Assembly (NCBI RefSeq): GCF_018847975.1
Contig: NZ_CP072597.1
Location: 1,116,001 to 1,180,000 of the forward strand
Direction of reading: 5' to 3'
Length of the DNA: 64,000 bases
Source of the DNA: Lysobacter sp. K5869
GTDB taxonomy: Bacteria > Pseudomonadota > Gammaproteobacteria > Xanthomonadales > Xanthomonadaceae
The notes beneath the pieces are model-generated. The model was not told the origin of the DNA and did no database searches. It worked only from the letters and a program-made list of their open reading frames with translations. Shown in pieces: positions 8,419-14,981 of this stretch (its first letter is position 1; each line of letters opens with the position of its first letter). A program made the position numbers and the translations under genes.

Positions 8419-8882
8419 CAGGGTTCGTCCAGGTCGATTTCGAAGGAGAAATTCAGGGTTTCGGCGCGGTCCAGGCGCTGGCCGTCGGCTTGCACGGTCA
8501 GGCGCAGGCGGTCGCGCAGCGCGTCTTGGGCGATGGGGCCGGCGAAGATCAGCGCGCGTTCGCCGGCGATCAGGCGGCCGGGCAGCAACTGGCCCTGGGT
8601 GGTCCACGCCGCTTGCAGCGGGCCCGAGGGCGAGACCGGCAAGGTCATGTAGATGCGGCCGGTGCGGCCGCGCCACGCGGCCACGTCCAGGCGCAGCGCG
8701 ACGTCCAGCGCGCCGGTGACGCCGCGGCCCTGCGCGCCGGGAACGGTGGCGTCCCAGCGCATCTGCACGTTCGGGTTCATCACCTGAGTGCCGCTGTCGT
8801 CGACGCGATGCGTCGCCGCGTTCGCCATCGACGCGGCGAGCGCGAAGCACAGCGCGGCGCCCAGGCGCGCGGCGCGGCTCAC
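8418..8882 (-). CDS. Small exported fimbrial-type subunit (minor subunit candidate), GTG start
   Basis: 154 residues. The chosen start is a GTG at 8882 overlapping the preceding stop (GTGA); it gives a good signal peptide (LGAALCFALAASMANA-AT), whereas no ATG in the frame does. The mature part is beta-rich, with GALDVALRLDVAAWRGRTGRIYMTLP and a last strand ending LNFSFEIDLDEP, reminiscent of secreted pilin-like subunits that end in an alternating hydrophobic strand. No family is recognised with confidence. It lies between the pilin-like gene and the chaperone gene, overlapping both, which supports a role as a minor or tip component of the same fibre. Confidence 0.65.
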   Translation of the reverse strand: MSRAARLGAALCFALAASMANAATHRVDDSGTQVMNPNVQMRWDATVPGAQGRGVTGALDVALRLDVAAWRGRTGRIYMTLPVSPSGPLQAAWTTQGQLLPGRLIAGERALIFAGPIAQDALRDRLRLTVQADGQRLDRAETLNFSFEIDLDEP

Positions 8883-9532
8883 GGCGCGCTCAGGGTGTAG
8901 GTCACCCTGCCCGTGTAGGTGCCCGCGCCGACCACGGCGTCGTTGGCGTAGCGGAAGGTGTGGCAGCTCTCGCGCCAGGTGTTGATCGGAAAACTGGTCA
9001 GCAACTGCGTGCCCGGCTGGAAGGTGCCGGCCGGAATCGGCTGCGCGCCGGTGTCGCCGTTGCCGCTGGAGGTCCAGGAAATCTGCGAGAACGCGATGCT
9101 CTCGCCCTGCGCGTTGGTCAGCCCGGCGGGCACTGTCGCGGTCAGGCTGGCGGCGCCGCCGGCGCCGCTGCGGCGATAGAAACCGCCGACGTAGATCTGC
9201 GCCGGCACGTTGCAGAACGCGTAGCCGTCGTAATTGCTCACGCCCGAGGACGCGGTGGTGGTCATGACCTGATCGGTGCCGTTGCCCAGCGCCGCGGCCG
9301 GCACCGTCACCGACACCACGTCGATGCCGCCGCCGTTGCCGGGCGTGCCGTTGCCGGTATAGGTGCCGGTGTAGATGCCGTCGCCGACGCGCAGATAGAT
9401 CGCGCGGGTGCCGGGATTCAAGGTCGCGGTGAACGCGGCGGCGGCCGGCGCGAAGGCGGCCAGCCCAGCGCTCAGCGCGGCGATCGCGGCGACGGACCGG
9501 CGCGGGGCCGGGCCGCACGGGCGTGCGGTCAT
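8879..9532 (-). CDS. Pilin-like exported subunit, paralogue of the 9614-10240 product
   Basis: 217 residues from ATG 9532, preceded by GGAG 9 nt upstream. Signal peptide core IAALSAGLAAFAPAAAAF. The mature part starts TATLNPGTRAIYLRVGDGIY and shows the pattern VSVTVPAAALGNGTDQVM, closely parallel to FLRVGTGTDY and IAFTVPAANVGNGTAVA in the neighbouring gene. The end, GTYTGRVTYTLSAP, matches GTYGG...RVTYTASMP there. Two Cys (CNVPAQ and ESCHTF) could form a disulfide. These features are those of chaperone-assembled structural subunits. It is probably a second pilin or adaptor; the relative roles of the two paralogues cannot be read from sequence. Confidence 0.7.
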   Translation of the reverse strand: MTARPCGPAPRRSVAAIAALSAGLAAFAPAAAAFTATLNPGTRAIYLRVGDGIYTGTYTGNGTPGNGGGIDVVSVTVPAAALGNGTDQVMTTTASSGVSNYDGYAFCNVPAQIYVGGFYRRSGAGGAASLTATVPAGLTNAQGESIAFSQISWTSSGNGDTGAQPIPAGTFQPGTQLLTSFPINTWRESCHTFRYANDAVVGAGTYTGRVTYTLSAP

Positions 9533-9613
9533 GACGGAGTCTCCGGGGGAAGGCGCCGCCGCGAGCGCGGCGGCGCCGGATGCCCGCGCGAGGCGCGGGA
9601 CGCACTGCATCGC

Positions 9614-10240
9614 TTACGGCATCGACGCGGTGTAGGTGACGCGGCTGTTGTTGGCGTTGACGCCGCCGTAGGTGCCCGGCGCGACCACGGCGCCGTTGAG
9701 GTAGGCGTAGGTCCACTTGGCGTCGAGGTTGACCACCTTGGTGCCGGCGCCCGGGGCGACCGTGGTGCTGGTCACCGCGCCGTCGGCCAGCGCCGGCGCG
9801 TTGAGCGCGGTGGCGGTGGTGTTGGTGGCGACCGTGGTCTGGATCTGGCTGTAGGAAATGCTGTCGCCCGAACCGTTGCCGAGCGCGCCGACCGTCGAGG
9901 ACGACAGGGTGATGGTGCCGTTGTTGCCGACCAGCTTGGCGGTGACCGCGCCGTTGCCGAGGTTGCCGGAGCCGGCGGTGGCCGCGACCGCGGTGCCGTT
10001 GCCGACATTCGCGGCCGGCACGGTGAAAGCGATCTGGTCGATCGTGGCGACGCTGGTGTAGTCGGTACCGGTACCGACCCGCAGGAACAGGATCTTCGGC
10101 ACGGTGATCTGGAAATCGAGGCGGGCGGAGGCGGTGATCGGCGAGGCGGTGCCGGTCGTGTACTGCGACTCGGCCTGGGCGAGCAGCGGCAGGCCGGCCA
10201 GCAACGCGGCGGCCAGGAGAGCGGTCGGAAGCTTGCGCAT
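9614..10240 (-). CDS. Major pilin-like exported subunit
   Basis: 208 residues, first gene of the fibre operon. Signal peptide MRKLPTALLAAALLAGLPLLAQA. The mature protein is Thr/Ser/Asn/Gly-rich and Cys-free, with LDFQITVPKILFLRVGTGTD near its start and RVTYTASMP at the end. Composition (many T-G-N-A runs) and the terminal beta-strand are typical of polymerising pilins that use donor-strand exchange. The most upstream position in the operon suggests it is the abundant subunit. The family was not identified with certainty; spore coat U, alpha-fimbrin (CblA-like) and DUF4402-like families share these traits. Confidence 0.7.
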   Translation of the reverse strand: MRKLPTALLAAALLAGLPLLAQAESQYTTGTASPITASARLDFQITVPKILFLRVGTGTDYTSVATIDQIAFTVPAANVGNGTAVAATAGSGNLGNGAVTAKLVGNNGTITLSSSTVGALGNGSGDSISYSQIQTTVATNTTATALNAPALADGAVTSTTVAPGAGTKVVNLDAKWTYAYLNGAVVAPGTYGGVNANNSRVTYTASMP

Positions 10241-10295
10241 GGAAGGTGTCCGAAGGGAGTCGGCGCCGGGGGATCCGGCGCTCCGGCCAGATCAC

Positions 10296-10310
10296 GCACA
10301 TTCCATGCCA
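10296..10310 (-). promoter_or_regulatory. Candidate sigma-54 promoter of the fimbrial operon
   Basis: On the minus strand TGGCATGGAATGTGC has GG and GC separated as in the -24/-12 consensus TGGCACG-N4-TTGC, with two deviations (T for C in the -24 element, G for T in the -12 element). It would place transcription start near 10284 and a leader of about 45 nt before ATG 10240. No sigma-54 activator gene is seen nearby. Confidence 0.35.
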
Positions 10311-10705
10311 CGAGCGTGATTCAAGTCTCAGATTGGTTTGTTAGCGCAGCGTGATTGAGTGTGAAGAATTGTGAACGTGTTCATGAAAATGAAGGGGCCG
10401 CGTGCTTGGGCGGGAAGCGCCCAGGCGCGTCATCCGCGACGCAACGAAAGTGACGTTACGCGTCAAATTAGACGTCTCAAAAAATCCAAAACTCCGTAAG
10501 CGGAGTGCTGGGGTCCGCCGTCGCCCCGCCCTGCCCCAGGCAGTGACTTCCGGCAGGCCGCATCGATGACCGCCGGGACTGCGCCGCGCGCCGCCCGCGG
10601 CGGAGCATGAGCCCCATGCCGCGGCGATCGCGGCCCGCCGGCAAGCCCTCCCGCCGGCCGCGCTCACCCACTCCTTCCCGCATCCGCGCACCGAGGCCAT
10701 CCGCC
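10311..10705. other. Divergent intergenic region upstream of fimbrial operon and DUF6622 gene
   Basis: The part from 10320 to 10500 is clearly more AT-rich than its surroundings (runs such as GAATTGTGAACGTGTTCATG), so it probably carries regulatory sites. TGAACGTGTTCA at 10373-10384 is a small dyad (TGAAC/GTTCA). At 10542-10565 lies a 24-nt motif shared with 2119-2142. No gene is convincing; the open frame crossing it from 10607 is Arg/Pro-rich and only its part from 10706 is a real gene. Confidence 0.4.
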
Positions 10706-11221
10706 ATGCACGCCACCCAACTCCTCCAGGGCACCCCGCTGTGGGTCTACGCCATCTTCGCCGTGCTGCTCTACCTCGGCCTGCGCCGCCTGCGCAGCGG
10801 CGTGCAATCGCTGGCGCGGGTGTGGGCGGTGCCGGCGGTGTTCATCGCCTGGGGCTTGTTCGGGCTGGCCGCGCACGCCGGCGCGCCGCTGGAAACGCTG
10901 GCGCGCTGGTTCGTCGGCGCGCTGGCCGGCGGCGCGCTCGGGTATGGGTCGCTGGATCCGGCCGCGCTCGCCTTCGACCACCAGCGCCGGCTGGTGCGCC
11001 AGCCCGGCAGCGCGCTGCCGCTGCTGCGCAACCTCGGCATCTTCGGCGCGCATTACGTTCTGCAAGTGATCGCCGCGATCCAGCCGCAACTGCACGACAG
11101 CGCCTTGGGCTGGGATCTGGTGGTGTCGGGCTTCAGCGCCGGCTACTTCGCCGGTTGGGCGGTGCGCTTCCTCGCCGGCCAGCGGCGCGCGCCGCAGACG
11201 GATTTGGCGGCGATGGCGTGA
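10706..11221 (+). CDS. DUF6622-type integral membrane protein
   Basis: 171 residues, starting MHATQLLQGTPLWVYAIFAV. The opening LQGTPLWVYAIFAVLLYLGL with the following RRLR is characteristic of DUF6622 membrane proteins. Hydrophobic segments lie at about 10-30, 38-60, 70-90, 115-130 and 138-160, suggesting four or five membrane spans. Function unknown. The open frame continues 33 codons upstream through Arg/Pro-rich sequence; the ATG at 10706 matches the family's N-terminus. No obvious operon partner: the next gene is convergent. Confidence 0.75.
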   Translation: MHATQLLQGTPLWVYAIFAVLLYLGLRRLRSGVQSLARVWAVPAVFIAWGLFGLAAHAGAPLETLARWFVGALAGGALGYGSLDPAALAFDHQRRLVRQPGSALPLLRNLGIFGAHYVLQVIAAIQPQLHDSALGWDLVVSGFSAGYFAGWAVRFLAGQRRAPQTDLAAMA

Positions 11222-11290
11222 GCGCTCGCTTCGGACCCGATGTCGTTCGAGCGGCGCGAACCGGATCGAACGCGTCGGGCCCGAGGAGTC

Positions 11291-11932
11291 TCAGACCTCG
11301 ACCTGCGGCGCGTACGGCCGCTCCGCCGGCAACAGCGCGGCGGCTTCGTCGAGCTGCCGCGCCTGCACCAAGTCGTGCAGGCGATGCGCCAGCGGCGTGA
11401 TGTCCTCGATGCGCTGCGTCCATTGCTCGACATAGCGCAGCACCGCCGGCCGGCCCAGGCCGATCTGGATCGAGCGGTGATCGAGCGGATGGAAGTTCAG
11501 ATTGCGCTCGGGATCCCACTGGATCCGCACCGGCGTCGCGTCGCGGTGGCGCTGCCACTGCTCCGGCGTCATCGCCGGGTCCGGGTGCGAGGGACAGCTG
11601 TTCGCCAGCGCCCACTCGAAGCCTTCGCGACGGATGTCGATGGCGAGGATGCGGCGCTGGTTGTCGTCTTTGTAGCCCCAGCCGGCGCGGTACATCATCC
11701 AGCGGAAAGAGGGCTTGATCCAGGTCATGCGCGAACGCGAGAACGGCTCGACGAAGCGGCCGGCGGCGAGCGCGGCGTCGGCGATCTGGTCGTTGAAGGC
11801 TTGGTAGACGCGGATCGTGGCGTCGTCGTAGACGGCGCGGATCTGGCGATAGGGAAGGCCGCTGGCGGTCTGCGCCGCGGCGGCGTGGCCCGCACCCATG
11901 TGCGGGGGCTTGCTTTGGTTTTCTTCGTTCAT
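11291..11932 (-). CDS. DUF4291 family protein
   Basis: 213 residues. The region from about residue 25, PYRQIRAVYDDATIRVYQAFN, together with RMTWIKPSFRWMMYRAGWG, DIRREGFEWAL and RVQWDPERN-like IRIQWDP motifs, is the signature of DUF4291, a family of small cytosolic proteins of unknown function found widely in bacteria and fungi. The start at 11932 was preferred to one 25 codons upstream because the upstream extension is low-complexity. An internal Met at residue 12 could also serve. No operon partner. Confidence 0.85.
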   Translation of the reverse strand: MNEENQSKPPHMGAGHAAAAQTASGLPYRQIRAVYDDATIRVYQAFNDQIADAALAAGRFVEPFSRSRMTWIKPSFRWMMYRAGWGYKDDNQRRILAIDIRREGFEWALANSCPSHPDPAMTPEQWQRHRDATPVRIQWDPERNLNFHPLDHRSIQIGLGRPAVLRYVEQWTQRIEDITPLAHRLHDLVQARQLDEAAALLPAERPYAPQVEV

Positions 11933-12030
11933 CGGTGCGCAGTGTAGCGCCGGGGCGAGCGAAGCGAAGGCGCCGCTCGGCGTGGACGAGCGGCGGCAAG
12001 GCATCACGCTTGCGTCGTAGGTGCGGTGGC

Positions 12031-12056
12031 GCGGTCGCGGCTTGCGCCGCTCCTAC
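12031..12056. repeat. Single arm of the GTAGGAGCGGCG-type repeat
   Basis: GCGGTCGCGGCTTGCGCCGC followed by TCCTAC is identical to the right arm at 29051-29076. The matching left arm is absent or badly decayed (GTAGGTGCGG at about 12018), so this is a solo or eroded copy. It lies between the phhA stop and the DUF4291 start. Confidence 0.7.
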
Positions 12057-12090
12057 AGGGGGAAATCCTGCGGCGACGCGATCTTTGGGA

Positions 12091-12981
12091 TCAGACGTCG
12101 CCGTCGGTCAGCCAGCCTTCGCCGGTGCCGCGGGTGAACACCGTGTCGGCCGTCAGCACGTCGCCGGCCGGGACCGAGTCGTGCTGCGCCAAACGCTCGT
12201 AGATCGGGGTGAAGTCCGGCTCGGTCGCGCGCATCAGCTGCTCGAAGCTGTCGATGACGAAGTAGGTCTTCTGGAACGTGTCGATGCGGTAGCGCGTGCG
12301 CATGACCCGCTCCAGATCGAAGCCGATGCGGTTGGGCGCGGGCGATTCCAGGCTGTAGATCGATTCGCTCTTGGACGAAACGATGCCGCTGCCGTAGATG
12401 CGCAAGCCGTCGGCCTGCTTGATCAGGCCGAATTCCACCGTGTACCAGTACAGCCGGGTCAGGTGCACCAGCGCGTCGGGGTCGATGCCGTGCGCTTTCA
12501 CCCCGCCCAGGCCGTACGCCTGCATGTAGTCGGCGAACACCGGGTTCATCAGCAGCGGCACGTGGCCGAACAAGTCGTGGAACAGATCCGGCTCGGACAG
12601 GTAATCGATCTGCTCGGGCTTGCGGATCCACCACGTCACCGGGAAGCGGCGGTTGGCCAGATGATCGAAGAAGGTCAGCTCCGGCAGCAGGCCTTCCACG
12701 CCGATCAGCTCCCAACCGGTGTGCGCGCGCAGGGTGCGGTTGAGGTCGTCGAACTTGGGGATGCGGTCGGGCGTCATGTGCATGGCGCGCTGGGCGACCA
12801 GGAACTCGTCGCTGGCGCGGCCCACCAACACCTTCTGCTGGCGCTCGAACAGCTGCGCCCACACCCCGTGGTCGTCGGCCGAATACGAGCTCCACGGCTG
12901 TTCGACCACGGCGGTCGTGTAGACCGGCACGTAGCCCTTGTCGGTGAGCTGATGTTCGACGCGTTGCGGGGGGGTGTTCAT
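12091..12981 (-). CDS. phhA: Phenylalanine 4-monooxygenase (phenylalanine hydroxylase)
   Basis: 296 residues, the size of monomeric bacterial enzymes. It converts L-Phe to L-Tyr with tetrahydropterin and O2 in the cytosol, the first step of Phe catabolism. The non-haem iron facial triad is visible: H135 and H140 in PDLFHDLFGHVPLL and E183 in LYWYTVEFGL. PVTWWIRKPEQIDYL and YFVIDSFEQLM are further family motifs. ATG 12981 is preceded by GGAG 10 nt upstream; 39 extra codons of open frame overlap the divergent promoter and are rejected. No pterin dehydratase (phhB) gene is adjacent. Divergent from an Lrp/AsnC-type regulator that probably controls it. Confidence 0.96.
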   Translation of the reverse strand: MNTPPQRVEHQLTDKGYVPVYTTAVVEQPWSSYSADDHGVWAQLFERQQKVLVGRASDEFLVAQRAMHMTPDRIPKFDDLNRTLRAHTGWELIGVEGLLPELTFFDHLANRRFPVTWWIRKPEQIDYLSEPDLFHDLFGHVPLLMNPVFADYMQAYGLGGVKAHGIDPDALVHLTRLYWYTVEFGLIKQADGLRIYGSGIVSSKSESIYSLESPAPNRIGFDLERVMRTRYRIDTFQKTYFVIDSFEQLMRATEPDFTPIYERLAQHDSVPAGDVLTADTVFTRGTGEGWLTDGDV

Positions 12982-13038
12982 ACCGACTCGCTCCAGGGCC
13001 CCTGGCAGGGCCGATGCAACGACTTTAGCCGTGTCGCG

Positions 13039-13063
13039 GCGCAATAGGCTTGCGTTATTGCGC
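13039..13063. promoter_or_regulatory. Inverted repeat, candidate Lrp-type operator between phhA and its regulator
   Basis: GCGCAATA (13039-13046) and TATTGCGC (13056-13063) are perfect 8-bp arms 9 bp apart, centred between the two divergent start codons. A weaker GCGCA...TGCG dyad follows at 13079-13094. Lrp/AsnC proteins bind such spaced dyads, so this is a likely shared operator for phhA and the regulator gene. Inference from position and symmetry only. Confidence 0.5.
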
Positions 13064-13118
13064 TTGTAACCGGGTTCGGCGCAACATTTGTGCGTCAATG
13101 GCCTCAGGGGCGCCGAAA

Positions 13119-13595
13119 ATGACCACCATCGAACTGGACCGCACCGACATCGTCCTGCTGGCCGAATTGCAGCGCGACGGCCGCCTCACCAACGCCGAAC
13201 TGGCCGAGCGCGTGCACCTCTCGGCTTCGGCCTGCCTGCGCCGGGTGCAGCGGCTGGAACGCGAGGGCGTGATCCGCGGTTACCGCGCCGAAGTCGACGC
13301 CGCGCGCCTGGGCCTGGGCCTGCAGGCCTTCGTGCGCGTGCGCCTGGGCCGCCACGACAGCGAGGCGGTGGCCGCCTTCGCCGAATTCGTCGGCGCCTGG
13401 GACGAAGTGGTCGCCTGCTACGCGCTGACCGGCGACATGGACTACCTGCTGCAGATCGTCGTGCGCGACCTCGAACACCTCTCGCGCTTCCTGCTCGACC
13501 GCCTGCTCAATCAGGCCGGCGGCGCCGACATCAATTCCAGTCTGGTGCTGCGCACGGTGAAGGAATTCAAGGCGCTGCCGCTGCCGGGCAAGTGA
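13119..13595 (+). CDS. Lrp/AsnC family transcriptional regulator
   Basis: 158 residues. N-terminal winged HTH (about 4-60): LDRTDIVLLAELQRDGRLTN, AELAERVHLSASACLRRVQR and EGVIRGYRAEV. C-terminal RAM/ligand-binding domain (about 70-150) with VVACYALTGDMDYLLQIVVRD and NSSLVLRTVKEFKALPL. The family acts as octameric amino-acid-responsive DNA-binding proteins. ATG 13119 gives the normal family length; ATG 13098, seven codons upstream, is possible. Its divergence from phhA makes control of phenylalanine breakdown the simplest hypothesis. Confidence 0.92.
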   Translation: MTTIELDRTDIVLLAELQRDGRLTNAELAERVHLSASACLRRVQRLEREGVIRGYRAEVDAARLGLGLQAFVRVRLGRHDSEAVAAFAEFVGAWDEVVACYALTGDMDYLLQIVVRDLEHLSRFLLDRLLNQAGGADINSSLVLRTVKEFKALPLPGK

Positions 13596-13601
13596 GGCGG
13601 G

Positions 13602-13638
13602 GCGGCGCGAACCGCCGCCCGCCGCGGTTCACGCCGCC
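13602..13638. terminator. Hairpin between convergent genes
   Basis: GGCGGCGCGAACCGC (13602-13616) and GCGGTTCACGCCGCC (13624-13638) pair with a single mismatch, giving a 15-bp stem with a 7-nt loop. It begins 7 nt after the regulator's stop codon and overlaps the last codons of the convergent Coa1-like gene. No T run follows; probably a bidirectional termination or stabilising hairpin. Confidence 0.5.
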
Positions 13639-14153
13639 GCCGATTCCTCGGCCGGCGCGTCGGGATCGTCTTCTTCCGGTTCCGGCGCCGCTTCGGGCGG
13701 CGCGGCTTGCGCGGGCGCGGCCGATTTGTCCGCGCCGAGCAGATCGATGCGCCGCTCGCTGCCGTCGATGGCGACTTCGATCAGGCGGTAGGTCCAGCGA
13801 TCCGCTTCGCGCTCGCCCTTCACGTACAGCCGGCCGCTGCCCTTGGGGCCCTTGAGCGGCAGCGACAGGTCGGCCGAGCCGCGGTCGTTGTCGGTGCGCA
13901 ACGAGCCCTGGAAGCCCATACCGGTTTCCAGCGGCTGGCCGAGCGCGGCGGTCACTTCGGGATTGTCCTTGGCCAGCTGCATGGCGTGGCGGACCGGCTC
14001 GCTGCCGCTCATCAAGCCGGACATGCCCTTGATGCCGAGCCCGATCAGGCCGAACAGCACCAGCGCGCCGAGCAGCAGCACGGTGAGGCAGCCGGTGGGC
14101 ACGAACCATTTCCAATTGCGGCCGAACCAGCCGGGATTGGGGCGATCGTTCAT
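13629..14153 (-). CDS. Coa1/Tim21-like membrane protein (cytochrome oxidase assembly factor Coa1 family)
   Basis: 174 residues. WFGRNWKWFVPTGCLTVLLL opens the protein and is the usual entry of bacterial Coa1-family proteins; one membrane helix spans about 17-40 (VPTGCLTVLLLGALVLFGLIG). The exterior domain (about 50-140) has AMQLAKDNPEVTAALGQPLETG and GSADLSLPLKGPKGSGRLYVKG, matching the Coa1 fold. A low-complexity Pro/Glu/Ala tail follows (about 145-174). In yeast Coa1 helps assemble cytochrome oxidase; the bacterial role is not established. ATG 14153 is preferred over an extension of 21 codons. Confidence 0.8.
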   Translation of the reverse strand: MNDRPNPGWFGRNWKWFVPTGCLTVLLLGALVLFGLIGLGIKGMSGLMSGSEPVRHAMQLAKDNPEVTAALGQPLETGMGFQGSLRTDNDRGSADLSLPLKGPKGSGRLYVKGEREADRWTYRLIEVAIDGSERRIDLLGADKSAAPAQAAPPEAAPEPEEDDPDAPAEESAAA

Positions 14154-14234
14154 TGCGGACTCCGTTCGCGATGCAGCGGGAGGCCTAGTGTCGCCCGACG
14201 ATGCGTCCGCCACCAAGCCTCGGCGTGCGCCGCG

Positions 14235-14948
14235 TCAGCCGGCGCCGATCGAGGCCAGCGCCGCGGCGCGCGCGTGCAGCGCGGCGGTGTCGAACAGCGG
14301 CACTTCGACATCGCCCTCGCCGATCAGCAGGCCGATTTCGGTGCAGCCCAGGATCGCGCCCTGCGCGCCGCGCGCGACCAGGCCGGCGATGATGTCGCGA
14401 TACACCTGCCGCGATTCTTCGCGGATGACGCCCAGGCACAGCTCGTCGTAGATGATCCGGTGCACGGCTTCGCGTTCGGCCTCGTCGGGCACCAGCACCT
14501 CCAGCCCGTGCCGCTGCGCCAGCCGTTGGCGATAGAAGTCCTGCTCCATGGTGAAGCGCGTGCCGAGCAGGCCGATGCGGCTCAGCCCGGCGGCGCGGAT
14601 CGCCGCGCCGGTGGGATCGGCGATGTGCAGCAGCGGCAGTTGCGCCGTTTGCTCCACCGCGTCGGCGACCTTGTGCATGGTGTTGGTACAGATCACCAGC
14701 AACTGCGCGCCGCCGTCGCGCAGCGAGCGCGCGGCGCGGCCGAGCAGCGCGCCGGCCGCGTCCCAATCGCCGGCGTGCTGCAGACGCTCGACTTCGGCGA
14801 AGTCGACGCTGTACAGCAGCAAGCGCGCCGAATGCAGGCCGCCGAGGCGTTCGCGCACGGTCTGGTTGATCAGGCGGTAGTACGGCAGGGTCGATTCCCA
14901 GCTCATGCCGCCGAGCAGGCCGAGAGTGCGCAGGTGGGGTTCGCTCAT
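14235..14948 (-). CDS. Aspartate/glutamate racemase family protein (RacX/YgeA type)
   Basis: 237 residues. The two catalytic cysteines expected in cofactor-independent racemases are C87 in VICTNTMHK and C202 in ILGCTEIGLLI, with GLLGGMSWESTLPYYRLINQ at the N-terminus and IGLLGTRFTM in the middle. The MSWEST opening is typical of the YgeA/RacX branch, which racemises amino acids other than Asp/Glu as well; the substrate is therefore left open. Cytosolic. It lies 33 nt downstream of the M28 peptidase gene on the same strand, so co-transcription is likely. Confidence 0.92.
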   Translation of the reverse strand: MSEPHLRTLGLLGGMSWESTLPYYRLINQTVRERLGGLHSARLLLYSVDFAEVERLQHAGDWDAAGALLGRAARSLRDGGAQLLVICTNTMHKVADAVEQTAQLPLLHIADPTGAAIRAAGLSRIGLLGTRFTMEQDFYRQRLAQRHGLEVLVPDEAEREAVHRIIYDELCLGVIREESRQVYRDIIAGLVARGAQGAILGCTEIGLLIGEGDVEVPLFDTAALHARAAALASIGAG

Positions 14949-14981
14949 GCGTTCGAGTATAGGCGGATGCGCGCGGCGCGC

